The notes beneath the pieces were generated by a model that did no database searches, was not told the DNA's origin, and saw only the letters and a program-made list of their open reading frames with translations. DNA of 64,000 bases, from the NCBI GenBank assembly GCA_934486615.1, contig CAKSQO010000007.1:59447-123446 (forward strand). Reading direction: 5' to 3'. Position 1 is the stretch's first letter; each line of letters opens with the position of its first letter. Shown here in pieces: positions 1-9,753 of the stretch. The position numbers and the translations under genes are program-made. The DNA is from an uncultured Eubacteriales bacterium. GTDB lineage: Bacteria > Bacillota > Clostridia > Oscillospirales > Acutalibacteraceae.

Positions 1-372
1 GAACACCAAAATCAGCAGAATATTTAACAGAGCTATCCACTCGCCCTCGGGCACGGGGCCGAACACGGCGACAAGCTCAAACGCGGCCATAAACAGCGAA
101 ATCGCGACCAACAGCACGTTGATTTTCAGCAGTCGGCGGTCGTTTCGTCTGCTGCCAAGCAAAAAAATCAGCAGGCGCAGCACCTCGAACTCGCCCAAAA
201 TCAGAATAAAAATCATAATCACAACCCCGAAGGCTTCAGCAGCGCCCTCAAGCCCGCCTGCGGTAATCTCCAACGGATAATTTTGCGAAACGGCAACGTA
301 AGTCGCAACGGCCGCGGTCAAAAAAGCCGCGACAGACAGCGTTCCTAAGATAGTCCTGAGCGCATTTTTCAT
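1..372 (-). CDS. Unrecognised four-helix membrane protein (3' end beyond window)
   Basis: The gene reads off the left edge after 124 codons. Its ATG at 370-372 follows a GAGGGG ribosome-binding site. Hydrophobic segments lie near residues 8-28, 48-73, 82-105 and 112-124, with a basic stretch RRNDRR at 75-80 between helices 2 and 3. The next two genes upstream share this plan: helix, polar loop of about 25 residues, helix, charged linker, two helices. I infer that the three are diverged paralogues in one operon. I recognise no family, and no enzymatic motif is visible. The last visible residues, LLILVF, recur in a decayed copy at 1404-1478. Confidence 0.75.
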   Translation of the reverse strand, partial: MKNALRTILGTLSVAAFLTAAVATYVAVSQNYPLEITAGGLEGAAEAFGVVIMIFILILGEFEVLRLLIFLLGSRRNDRRLLKINVLLVAISLFMAAFELVAVFGPVPEGEWIALLNILLILVF

Positions 373-440
373 TGAAAGCCCCTCTTTCATCAGGCAAAGC
401 GTTTAATATGAGCCAACCTCACGTTTCAAAAAATTATCTG

Positions 441-881
441 TTATTCTTCGTCATCGAAGGTTATTATGCGGTATATCAAACGCGCGCCCTTTATTATCAC
501 ATATATCAGCACGAGCAAAAGCAGCAGCACCTCGACTGCTTTTAACGGAAAGCCTGCGATATTTGAATGAAGCACAATTATATAGAACACACCTGCGTTG
601 AGGGCGGCCAGTGCACTGACAATCGCAGACGAAATCACTTCATATCTCGGCAGCGACTCGTCGCGCCGCAGCAGCTTGCCGACGTCGAGAATAAGGCTGC
701 AGCCGAAAAACAGAATCACGAGTATAAGAACTAAACCGAGCACATTTATTGTGGCATAGCTAAAGGCTTCCGTGCCGCTTTTACCCAGCGCATAAATTCC
801 ATTTCCGAAGTCATTGATAAGGAACGCGCCGCCCGCAATCAGAAACACTGTCGCGGCAATCCAAGTAAGTATCTTTTTCAC
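441..881 (-). CDS. Unrecognised four-helix membrane protein
   Basis: 146 residues starting with GTG at 881, eight bases after GGGAG. Predicted helices are near residues 4-22, 44-66, 82-104 and 113-132. The linker KLLRRDE sits between helices 2 and 3, and the tail ends in acidic DDEE. Architecture and position suggest a paralogue of the flanking genes; sequence identity is low by eye. It is separated by 68 bases from the downstream partial gene and by 16 bases from the upstream one, so it is probably co-transcribed from the promoter at 1487-1515. Function is unknown. The helix bundle and lack of conserved charged residues within helices do not point to a specific transporter family. Confidence 0.75.
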   Translation of the reverse strand: MKKILTWIAATVFLIAGGAFLINDFGNGIYALGKSGTEAFSYATINVLGLVLILVILFFGCSLILDVGKLLRRDESLPRYEVISSAIVSALAALNAGVFYIIVLHSNIAGFPLKAVEVLLLLLVLIYVIIKGARLIYRIITFDDEE

Positions 882-897
882 ACAATCAGCTCCCTTT

Positions 898-1347
898 TTA
901 GGCTCGTTTTGGCTTTGCTGCTGCCCGCACCGCCGCGTAAGCTATCCGCAGCACGATAATAACGCTCGCAAAGGTCAGCGTTATTATCTCGGCGGTTTTA
1001 AAGCTCAACACGCGCTCGCTGACAAAGCAATAAAGCGAAGCTCCCAATCCGAGCGCCGACAGCAGGCAGGCGGCGTTGATTGCGGCTTTCCAAAGCTGCT
1101 TTTCCGCTTCGATAAAAGCAAAGCGCAGGAAGCGGTAGACCTCGGTCTCAATCAAGGCGAGCTCAGCCGTGAGCAGCGCGGCAAAAAGCCCGTCGAAGCT
1201 GCTGCCGAAAATATCGTCGCCGCCCGGGTGTGTGATAAAATACATCGCAACAGCCGCGACAGTCACCGCAAGCACGATAGCGTACACGACAGTCATCGCG
1301 ACTTTCAATGTCCTGCGCCCGTTGGGTTCAGCCAAATTGCCTGCCAT
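898..1347 (-). CDS. Unrecognised four-helix membrane protein
   Basis: 149 residues. The ATG at 1345-1347 is chosen because AAGGGGTG precedes it at proper spacing; an in-frame GTG nine bases earlier is part of that ribosome-binding site. Helices are near residues 15-38, 52-70, 86-108 and 118-140, and the C-terminus is basic (KPKRA). It is the first intact gene of the leftward operon and matches the helix plan of the two downstream genes. A remnant of what may be a fourth family member lies between it and the promoter. No family recognised; this could be a small signalling or immunity-type membrane protein, but nothing in the sequence decides. Confidence 0.75.
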   Translation of the reverse strand: MAGNLAEPNGRRTLKVAMTVVYAIVLAVTVAAVAMYFITHPGGDDIFGSSFDGLFAALLTAELALIETEVYRFLRFAFIEAEKQLWKAAINAACLLSALGLGASLYCFVSERVLSFKTAEIITLTFASVIIVLRIAYAAVRAAAKPKRA

Positions 1348-1403
1348 AAATGCCACCCCTTATTTTATCGCCGCGCGGATTTGCGCGACTTTATTCATTC
1401 GCA

Positions 1404-1478
1404 CTACGCGCGCCTGCCTTTCCAAACAAGCACATAATAGTACACTCGGAACACCAAAATCAGCAAAGCGTGATTGAT
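1404..1478 (-). pseudogene. C-terminal remnant of a four-helix membrane protein
   Basis: A 24-codon open stretch on the minus strand ends in TAG and has an in-frame TAA directly before it. It encodes LLILVF followed by a tyrosine-rich helix end and a basic tail (WKGRRA). The 17 bases at 1449-1465 are identical to window bases 1-17, where the left-edge gene also encodes LLILVF. I infer a leftover tail of a deleted or recombined paralogue that once was promoter-proximal. Chance similarity of a short hydrophobic segment is the alternative. Confidence 0.45.
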
Positions 1479-1486
1479 TTATTCAC

Positions 1487-1515
1487 ATTATAACACACCT
1501 GCGAAAAATATTCAA
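1487..1515 (-). promoter_or_regulatory. Sigma-A-type promoter for the membrane-protein cluster
   Basis: Read on the minus strand: TTGAAT, 17-bp spacer, TATAAT. It points into the remnant and the three membrane-protein genes. Confidence 0.7.
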
Positions 1516-1562
1516 GTTCTTCGTGAGGGCAGTCGTAGCTGCGCGGGTTTTTGCCCTTTTCG

Positions 1563-1591
1563 TTGAAAAGCGGGAGAAAATGTGGTAAAAT
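1563..1591 (+). promoter_or_regulatory. Promoter for DUF6472-ligA
   Basis: TTGAAA, 17-bp spacer, TAAAAT, ending 32 bases before the TTG start of the DUF6472 gene and divergent from the promoter at 1487-1515. Confidence 0.6.
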
Positions 1592-1623
1592 AAATTAAAA
1601 TACTTTTTTCGGAGGCGATCGCT

Positions 1624-1800
1624 TTGGCCGACAACTGCGAAAGCTGCGTAAACTATGACTACAACTACGAGGACGACTGCTACGAATGTCTGATGCAGCT
1701 TGACGAGGACGAAATGCTGCAATTCCTTTCGGGCAGCTTTGCAAACTGCCCATATTACAGGCTTTACGACGAATACAAGGTCGTCAGAAAGCAGAACTGA
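1624..1800 (+). CDS. DUF6472-like small cysteine-rich protein
   Basis: 58 residues from a TTG start at 1624, eight bases after GGAGG at 1611. It has four cysteines spaced as probable metal ligands: CESC near the N-terminus, CYEC in the middle, plus a later NCPYY. The family-like phrases LDEDEM, FLSGSF and DEYKVVRKQ resemble the DUF6472 proteins found in Clostridia, recalled without a search. It ends 15 bases before ligA and shares its promoter. A small zinc-binding role is plausible but unproven. Confidence 0.75.
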   Translation: MADNCESCVNYDYNYEDDCYECLMQLDEDEMLQFLSGSFANCPYYRLYDEYKVVRKQN

Positions 1801-3792
<1,992 letters not shown>

Positions 3793-3799
3793 GTATTTT

Positions 3800-3828
3800 T
3801 TCGTCACAGGCTGTACTTTTCATATAAT
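3800..3828 (+). promoter_or_regulatory. Possible promoter for lemA
   Basis: A perfect TATAAT at 3823-3828 with a poor -35 (TTCGTC) 17 bases upstream. A small hairpin (GCGGCT/AGCCGC) follows in the leader before the lemA ribosome-binding site. Confidence 0.35.
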
Positions 3829-3892
3829 GTATGGTAGTATCTGTTCAGAAGCGGCTCTTAAAGCCGCAAAACATATTCGGAGGGAAAGCAAA

Positions 3893-4444
3893 ATGTTACC
3901 TTATATCATTGCAGGCGTCATCATCGTCCTTATCATTCTGTGGCTCATCTCGACCCAGCGCAGGCTGACCGTGCTTGATGAGAACATCAACAACGCCATG
4001 AGCCAGATCGGCGTTCAGCAGCAGAGCCGCTTTGACGCGCTGACCGCGCTGCTTGAGCTGACCAAGGGCTACGCCGCGCACGAGAGCCAAACTCTCGCCG
4101 ACGTTATCCGCGCCCGCCGCAGCGTTATCACCGCCTCCTCCACCGCCGGCGAGGCCGACGCGCAGGAGAACCTCATCACCGAGGCTATGGGCAAAATCAA
4201 CGCCATCGCCGAGCAGTATCCCGACCTCAAGGCGAACCAGAACTACATCAAAACGATGGATTCGGTCAACAGCTACGAATCGAGCGTCAGATCGAGCCGC
4301 CTTATCTACAACGACAGCGTGACCAAGCTCAATCGCGCCGTGCGTATGTTCCCCGCGAGCATCGTTGCGGGTATGTTCGGCTTTAAGCAGCGCGACTACC
4401 TCGCGACCGACAGCAAAAAGGCCGATATGCCGAGCATGAAATAA
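3893..4444 (+). CDS. lemA: LemA family protein
   Basis: 183 residues from the ATG at 3893, preceded by GGAGGG; a longer in-frame ATG at 3827 lies in the promoter region and lacks a ribosome-binding site. LemA proteins have an N-terminal anchor helix (here residues about 3-20) and an otherwise helical domain. The family signature NAMSQIGVQQQSRFDALTAL and the terminal region with YNDSVTKLNRAVRMFPASI are present. The molecular role of LemA is not established. It is one base from the DUF2207 gene, a pairing that is common for these families and suggests a membrane complex. Confidence 0.93.
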   Translation: MLPYIIAGVIIVLIILWLISTQRRLTVLDENINNAMSQIGVQQQSRFDALTALLELTKGYAAHESQTLADVIRARRSVITASSTAGEADAQENLITEAMGKINAIAEQYPDLKANQNYIKTMDSVNSYESSVRSSRLIYNDSVTKLNRAVRMFPASIVAGMFGFKQRDYLATDSKKADMPSMK

Positions 4445-4445
4445 G

Positions 4446-6149
4446 ATGAAAAGGATAATTTCCTTTGCCGCCGTTTTCTTCGTCTGTGTCTCCCTGTTCG
4501 CAGTTTCGGCTGCGGCCGACAACCGTATTTCGACCATCGACGTTGACGTTAAGCTGAACCTTGACGGCTCGGCGGACATCACCGCCGTGTGGTCGGGCAA
4601 ATTTGACGAGGGCACGGAGTGCTACTTCCCGTTCACGCTCGGCGATTATCTTGACATTCACGACCTGACCGTAACAGGCCCCGAGGGCAAGTACGAGACT
4701 CTCGACGAGTGGGACGTTGATATGTCGCGCAGCGAGAAGCGCGGCAAGTGCGGTCTGAACGAGACTGACGACGGCTATGAGGTCTGCTGGGGCATCGGCG
4801 ACTACGGCAATAACAAATACATCGTCAGCTACACCGTCGACGGTGTTGTCGGAAGCTATAACGAGAGCGACGGCTTTAACTTTATGTTCATCAACCGCGG
4901 TATGAACACCGGCCCGACCGACGCGACTGTCACGATAACCTCCGCGGCCGACACGGCTCTTTCGAATGATAACACCAAGTGCTGGGCGTTCGGCTTCATC
5001 GGAAAGATAAAGCTTGAAGGCGACGGCAAGGTCGTCGCGCGCACCGAAGAGGGCATTGACGAGGACGGCTGCATCATCATAATGCTCGAGTTCACCAAGG
5101 GCGTCTTTCAGCCCGCCGCCGTACACGATGAGGACTTCCGCGACGTGAAAGAGGAAGCCTTCAAGGACAGCGATTACAGCTCCTATTATGACGACGACGG
5201 CAACTTTGTTGAGGGTGTTTACGGCTATGAGGACAGCAGCGACAGACTCTTCAACATATTTATTACGGTCCTGTTCGGCATCAGCATCGCTGCGGCAGTG
5301 TCTGCCATAATCGTCCGCGCGGTGATCAAGGCGCGCTTTAAGCGTTTTTACAACAACGTCGGCTATTTTCGCGACACGCCGTGCGGCGGCGACCTCGACC
5401 TCGCCTACGCCGTGGGCAAAACGTTCGATATGTGCAGGGAAGGCTCCGTAATCGGCGCACGCATTATGCGAATGTTCGACTCGGGCTGCATAAGTATCGT
5501 AAATGAAAAGACGGTCGGCGCGTTCGGACGCGAAAAGAATAACGAGTCCGTCCGCTTCAACCGCCTGCCCGAGGATCCGCACGACCGCTCGCTTTACGAG
5601 CTGATGATACGCGCTGCGGGCGCCGACGGCGTTCTGGCTAAAAACGAAATGGCAAGCTACTGCTCGCGCTTCCCGCAGAAGTTCCGCAACATCATCACCG
5701 AGTCCGAGGGCCGCGGCAGGTCGCAGCTTGACAGCTCGCGCACCTTCAAGGGGTACGGCAGCCTTAACAAGATGGCCGAGGGCGACAAGCAGCGCTTGAG
5801 CGAGCTTATCGGCTACAAGAAGTATCTGCTCGACTTTTCGCTCATCGCCGAGCGCGAGGTCATCGAGGTCGCGGTATGGAAGGATATGCTCATCTACGCC
5901 ACCCTGCTCGGTATCGCCGACAAGGTTGCCGAGCAGCTGAAGCAGCTTTATCCGCAGTATGTGCCGCAGATCGAGACGGTCTACTACCGCTCGACTTTCG
6001 CCTACGGCTACTATTCGAGTATGTACAACTCGCTGCGCACGGCCGAAATGAAGCAGCAGCATGAGCGCTCGATCGGCAGCGGCGGCTCAAGCTCGTTCGG
6101 CGGCGGCGGCGGTTTCAGCGGCGGCGGCTTCGGCGGCGGCACGCGGTAA
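4446..6149 (+). CDS. DUF2207 domain membrane protein
   Basis: 567 residues with a Sec signal (residues 1-24, ending AVSAAA), an extracytoplasmic DUF2207-like beta domain with NLDGSADITAVW near 36-47, a transmembrane helix near 275-296 and a large cytoplasmic part. The C-terminus is a glycine-serine tail (FGGGGGFSGGGFGGGTR), typical of DUF2207 proteins. The start ATG is one base after the lemA stop, so translation is probably coupled. A substrate is not known. Partnership with LemA is inferred from gene order here and recalled from other genomes. Confidence 0.88.
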   Translation: MKRIISFAAVFFVCVSLFAVSAAADNRISTIDVDVKLNLDGSADITAVWSGKFDEGTECYFPFTLGDYLDIHDLTVTGPEGKYETLDEWDVDMSRSEKRGKCGLNETDDGYEVCWGIGDYGNNKYIVSYTVDGVVGSYNESDGFNFMFINRGMNTGPTDATVTITSAADTALSNDNTKCWAFGFIGKIKLEGDGKVVARTEEGIDEDGCIIIMLEFTKGVFQPAAVHDEDFRDVKEEAFKDSDYSSYYDDDGNFVEGVYGYEDSSDRLFNIFITVLFGISIAAAVSAIIVRAVIKARFKRFYNNVGYFRDTPCGGDLDLAYAVGKTFDMCREGSVIGARIMRMFDSGCISIVNEKTVGAFGREKNNESVRFNRLPEDPHDRSLYELMIRAAGADGVLAKNEMASYCSRFPQKFRNIITESEGRGRSQLDSSRTFKGYGSLNKMAEGDKQRLSELIGYKKYLLDFSLIAEREVIEVAVWKDMLIYATLLGIADKVAEQLKQLYPQYVPQIETVYYRSTFAYGYYSSMYNSLRTAEMKQQHERSIGSGGSSSFGGGGGFSGGGFGGGTR

Positions 6150-6213
6150 TTTTCAGGGCTTTTAAAGCTCAGGACTTTGTGCCGCAATAAATTCCCGCTC
6201 TTATATATGTGCA

Positions 6214-6251
6214 AACCCCTGACAGGTGCTTTACGGCATCGGTCAGGGGTT
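6214..6251 (+). terminator. Terminator of the ligA-lemA-DUF2207 region
   Basis: Ten-base-pair stem AACCCCTGAC/GTCAGGGGTT with an 18-base loop, followed by TGTTATTTGTTTA. It lies 65 bases after the DUF2207 stop. Confidence 0.7.
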
Positions 6252-6357
6252 GTTATTTGTTTATGGCAGCGCGAGGTGCGCTTTTATGCATCAAATCCGG
6301 TGTGTATTTTGAAAGCAGCGCTTGCCGCATCCGCTCACCGCCACGCGCGGCAAAGCC

Positions 6358-6417
6358 GTCTTTCGCCGCAGCAGCCCCGCTCAATCCGTCTTTCGCCGCA
6401 GCAGCTCCGCTCAATTC
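6358..6417. repeat. 30-bp tandem duplication at the uridine kinase stop codon
   Basis: Two adjacent 30-base units beginning GTCTTTCGCCGCAGCAG differ at only three positions. The second unit includes the last codons and stop of the leftward uridine kinase gene (stop at 6411-6413), so the copying unit crosses the gene boundary. Confidence 0.85.
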
Positions 6418-7028
6418 GAAAGGCAGCGCGAGATATACTTGCCTATCATATCGACGGCAGCGGCGTTGCAGCCGCCCATCGGCACTATCACGTCGGCGAA
6501 CTTCCTGCTCGGCTCGATGTGCGCCTCGTGCATAGGCTTGACGGTCGCGACATACTGCTCGATAATGCCGTCAAGGTCGCGCCCGCGCTCGTTTACGTCG
6601 CGCTTTATGCGGCGGATCAGGCGCGTATCGGCGTCTGCGTCGATGAACACGCGCAGGTCGCTCAGGCTCCGCAGCCACTCGTCCGCAAGCAGGTATATTC
6701 CCTCGACAATCAGCACGTCGGCAGGCTCGACGCGGTGGGTGAGCGCGCTGCGGTCGTGCCGCGCAAAGTCGTAGATCGGCACATCGACGCCCTCGCCGTT
6801 TTTGAGCGATGAGATGTGGCTCTCAAGCAGCTCGGTGTCGAACGCGTCGGGGCTGTCGTAGTTGAGCGCCTTTCGCTCTTCAAAGCTAAGTCCGCTGTGC
6901 GGCTTGTAGTAGTCGTCCTGCCGCAGCACCGCAACGGCCGCGCCGAACATATCGGAAAGCTGCCGCACGAGCGTGCTCTTTCCGCTTCCCGAGCCGCCCG
7001 CAACGGCTATGACCACGCGCTTGTCCAT
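6411..7028 (-). CDS. udk: Uridine kinase family protein
   Basis: 205 residues. The N-terminal P-loop AGGSGSGKSTLV and the motifs DDYYKP and YDSPDAFD are those of the uridine kinase/phosphoribulokinase family, which phosphorylates uridine and cytidine in pyrimidine salvage. The later VLIVEGIYLL strand and FIDADADTRLIRRIKRD match the core fold. The ATG follows AGGAGGGG. It lies 21 bases after the Na/Pi transporter gene and is probably co-transcribed with it. The C-terminus overlaps a 30-bp tandem repeat, so its last residues may be recently altered. Substrate specificity within the family cannot be read from sequence alone. Confidence 0.9.
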   Translation of the reverse strand: MDKRVVIAVAGGSGSGKSTLVRQLSDMFGAAVAVLRQDDYYKPHSGLSFEERKALNYDSPDAFDTELLESHISSLKNGEGVDVPIYDFARHDRSALTHRVEPADVLIVEGIYLLADEWLRSLSDLRVFIDADADTRLIRRIKRDVNERGRDLDGIIEQYVATVKPMHEAHIEPSRKFADVIVPMGGCNAAAVDMIGKYISRCLSN

Positions 7029-7049
7029 TCTCTGCCCCTCCTGACGAAT

Positions 7050-8813
7050 TTAATCGAGACTGTACCGCTCGCGGTACTCATTGAAGCTGTCGGAAAAGCT
7101 CTTGGAGCTGCTGTTTTTGACGCGGTTTAAGTACTCGTGAACGTCAAATTCGTCGTGGCTCAGCTCGATAACGGCCACGGCGATGTTGGAGCAGTGGTCG
7201 GAAATCCGCTCAAAATTCGTGAGCAGATCGTTGAACACAAAGCCGTGGTCAAGCGTGCACTCGCCCGACTGGACGCGCCTGACGTGGCGTATTTTTATCT
7301 CGTCGCACAGGTCGTCGATGACCTCTTCAAGCGGCTCGACCCGCTTAGCCGTAACAACGTCGTTGCCCGTGAACGCGTCGGTCGCGAGAATGACTATTTC
7401 CGCCACCGCGCCCGTGATAATGCTCAGCTCCTTCTGCGCCTGCGGCGAGAACGAGAGGTGCTTGTCGTGTATCTCCACCGCCGCGTTTGAGAGGTTGACG
7501 GCGTGATCGCCGATGCGCTCGAAGTCGCCGATGGTGTGCAGAATTTTGGAGATTTCGCGGCTCTGATCCTCGGTCAGCTCCATTCCCGTCAGCTTGACAA
7601 GGTATGTGCCGAGCTTGTCCTCGTAGCGGTCGATGATCTCCTCTTTGGCCTGCACTACCTTGTATTTTTCGTCTGAGTAGTCGGTCAGCAGCGCTATCGA
7701 GCGCGAGAGGTTCTTCTTCGCCTTGTGCGCCATTGAGCACACCGCGGCGTTGCTCTGCTCGAGCGCGAGTGCGGGGTGCGCGATGAAGCGCTCCTCAAGG
7801 CGGTCGATTTCGGCAGTTTCCTCCGCGTCCTCGGGATCGTCCTTGATTAAGAAGCAGACGAGCTTCTCAAGCAGGCGGATAAACGGCGTCAACACAACTA
7901 CGGTGGCGAACCTGAAGGCGGTGTTGATAAACGCGATGTCGGCCATCGAGACAGTGTTGCCCGTGAAATCGAAGCCGATTATCGCATTGAGTGAGTAGAA
8001 AACTATCGACCAGATGATAACTCCGAGCACGTCGATAAGCAGGTAAACAAACGCGGTGCGCTTGCCCGCGACGCTCGTGCCGAACGCCGACAGCAGCACG
8101 GGAACGGCCGCGCCGATGGCGATGCCCATAATTATCGGGAACGCGATGTCAAACGTGATCGCACCCGTGACCGACAGCGCCTGCAATATGCCGACGGTGG
8201 CCGACGCGCTTTGCAGCACGCTTGTGATGGCAAGACCGATAACTATGCCCAGCAGCGGGTTCGAAAAGCTCGTCAGCGCCTCGATAAACGCGGGGCTGTC
8301 GCGCAGCGGAGAGACGGCGGAGCTCATCGCGTCCATGCCGAACATCAGCACGGCAAAGCCGAGCAGAATACCGCCGACGTGCTGCTTTGAGCGCGACTTG
8401 CAGAACATTCGCAGAATAATGCCGACCACGGCGACAACTCCCGTGAGAGTGGTCGTCGAGATAAGCTGAAGCCAGCTCGACGACGAGCCTCCGACGTCGG
8501 ACAGGCAGATTATCCAGCCCGTAATGCTCGTGCCGAGGATAGCCCCCATAACGATGCCGATTGCTTGGCGCACCTTCATCATGCCCGAGTTTACGAAGCC
8601 GACGACCATTATCGACGTCGCCGACGACGATTGAATAACCGCGGTGACCCCCGTGCCGAGCAGCACGCCCTTGAGCGGAGTGCTCGTCAGGCGGTAAAGC
8701 AGCAGCTCGAGCTTGTTGCCCGCGACGCGCTTGAGCCCGTCGCCCATCAGCTGCATACCGAATAAGAACAGCGCAACGCCGCCGAGCAGCGAAACTATAT
8801 TAGCAGCGCTCAT
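7050..8813 (-). CDS. Na/Pi cotransporter with C-terminal PhoU-like domain
   Basis: 587 residues from the ATG at 8811-8813, which follows AAAGGAAG; an upstream in-frame start would run into the leader. The N-terminal half is the repeated Na/Pi cotransport domain with the hallmark QSSSATS (repeat 1) and QSASATVG (repeat 2). The C-terminal 230 residues are helical and PhoU-like, with ERIGDHAVNLSN and ERISDHCSNIAVAV. The family takes up phosphate with sodium across the cytoplasmic membrane, and the PhoU part probably regulates it. A paralogue of the same architecture is at 61595-63364. Confidence 0.93.
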   Translation of the reverse strand: MSAANIVSLLGGVALFLFGMQLMGDGLKRVAGNKLELLLYRLTSTPLKGVLLGTGVTAVIQSSSATSIMVVGFVNSGMMKVRQAIGIVMGAILGTSITGWIICLSDVGGSSSSWLQLISTTTLTGVVAVVGIILRMFCKSRSKQHVGGILLGFAVLMFGMDAMSSAVSPLRDSPAFIEALTSFSNPLLGIVIGLAITSVLQSASATVGILQALSVTGAITFDIAFPIIMGIAIGAAVPVLLSAFGTSVAGKRTAFVYLLIDVLGVIIWSIVFYSLNAIIGFDFTGNTVSMADIAFINTAFRFATVVVLTPFIRLLEKLVCFLIKDDPEDAEETAEIDRLEERFIAHPALALEQSNAAVCSMAHKAKKNLSRSIALLTDYSDEKYKVVQAKEEIIDRYEDKLGTYLVKLTGMELTEDQSREISKILHTIGDFERIGDHAVNLSNAAVEIHDKHLSFSPQAQKELSIITGAVAEIVILATDAFTGNDVVTAKRVEPLEEVIDDLCDEIKIRHVRRVQSGECTLDHGFVFNDLLTNFERISDHCSNIAVAVIELSHDEFDVHEYLNRVKNSSSKSFSDSFNEYRERYSLD

Positions 8814-8872
8814 TGATAACTTCCTTTCACAAGGCGCACACGCACCCAAACCCATTTTTCTTCATTGATTCG

Positions 8873-8901
8873 ATTGTAACATACGCCCACAAAAAAGTAA
8901 A
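8873..8901 (-). promoter_or_regulatory. Promoter for the Na/Pi transporter-udk operon
   Basis: Minus strand: TTTACT, 17-bp spacer, TACAAT with an upstream TATGT. The predicted transcript starts near 8866, about 50 bases before the ATG. Confidence 0.6.
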
Positions 8902-8952
8902 CAAAAATCAAATTCACACGGGCACATCCGCTTGTCCGCAGGGTGATTGCCC

Positions 8953-9058
8953 GCGAATTGGTGCAGGGGTTATCGGAAGTCGTTTTCCCGCGCAATCGGC
9001 GCAGCAGGTAATCGGAAGTCATTTTCCCGAGCAATAGGCGCGGCAGGTAATCGGGTGT
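8953..9058. repeat. 39-bp tandem repeat, about 2.7 copies
   Basis: Units start at 8953, 8992 and 9031. The shared core is GGTAATCGGAAGTCATTTTC-like in units 1 and 2; the third unit keeps the first 26 bases and then diverges. It lies between the transporter promoter and the mosaic repeat island, with no gene. Because 39 is divisible by three, it also reads as a 13-residue peptide repeat, but no start signal supports translation. Confidence 0.8.
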
Positions 9059-9073
9059 ATTGTGCGAGAAGTG

Positions 9074-9240
9074 AATTGATTATGGTAAAGAATTTCGGTG
9101 TGCCTAAAGGCACGGGATTGAAAAATGGATAAGCATCGCGCCCATAAAGGCTTCCCTTGAAGCAAGGGGTTAGTGCTGTGGGCCCAAAAGGCTCCCCTGC
9201 GTAAGGGGAGCTGTCGGCGCAGCCGACTGAGGGGTCGACC
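9074..9240. repeat. REP-like double-hairpin element and flanking module
   Basis: Hairpin 1 is GCTCCCCT/AGGGGAGC (9191-9198 with 9204-9211). Hairpin 2 is GTCGGC/GCCGAC (9213-9218 with 9222-9227), followed by TGAGGGGTCGACC. A module GGTGTGCC...GGCACGG at about 9099-9115 recurs in inverted form at 9467-9510. I recall similar ...GGGAGCTGTCG...CGACTGAGG elements as common intergenic repeats in Clostridia. No coding potential is evident. Confidence 0.7.
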
Positions 9241-9248
9241 TAATTACT

Positions 9249-9467
9249 CGCCGCACTTATTGCGCGGGGTATGGGCTTAAATAACCCACCTCGCCTAAAC
9301 GCGACCTATCCGTCCGTGACGGCGCGGCTTAAATCGCCACCGTCACGGCTAACGCCGTGCCACCCGCCTTGCCGGCGCCCGCCCCTTTTGTCTGCTTCGC
9401 AGACATTTCCCCGCACTGCGGAGAATAACCCTTGCTTCAAAGGGAGGCTTTTGCGGCTTAATGCAAC
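9249..9467. repeat. 219-bp repeat, copy A
   Basis: Starts CGCCGCACTTATTGCGCGGG and ends GGCTTAATGCAAC. It matches 9535-9753 over the same length with about ten substitutions. Internal palindromes include TGTCTGCTTCGCAGACA (9389-9405) and TTCCCCGCACTGCGG. No start codon with a ribosome-binding site is present, so its open frames are not called as genes. Confidence 0.9.
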
Positions 9468-9534
9468 ATCTTTCAAGTCCGTGCCGCAGGGCACACCGCA
9501 ACTCTGCACTTCGTCCGACAGTCTGCCAATAACC

Positions 9535-9753
9535 CGCCGCACTTATTGCGCGGGGTATGGGCTTAAATAACCCGCTATGCATAAACGCGACCTATCCGTC
9601 CGTGACGGCGCGGCTTAAATCCCCACCGTCACGGCTAACGCCGTGCCACCCGCCTTGCCGGCGCCCGCCCCTTTTGTCTGCTTCGCAGACATTTCCCCGC
9701 ACTGCGGGGAATAACCCTTGCTTCAAAGGGAGGCTATTGCGGCTTAATGCAAC
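9535..9753. repeat. 219-bp repeat, copy B
   Basis: Direct repeat of 9249-9467, start-to-start distance 286 bp. The 67 bases between the copies carry the CAAGTCCGTGCC module seen inverted near 9099-9115. Together with the element at 9074-9240 it makes up most of the 1012-base gap between the transporter and the nitroreductase gene. Confidence 0.9.

Noticed and set aside
4383..6062. 559-codon open frame on the minus strand
   Set aside because: Antisense to the DUF2207 gene, which has a signal peptide, membrane helix and family tail.
8953..9058. Possible CRISPR-like array
   Set aside because: Units are contiguous without unique spacers, and no cas gene is present.
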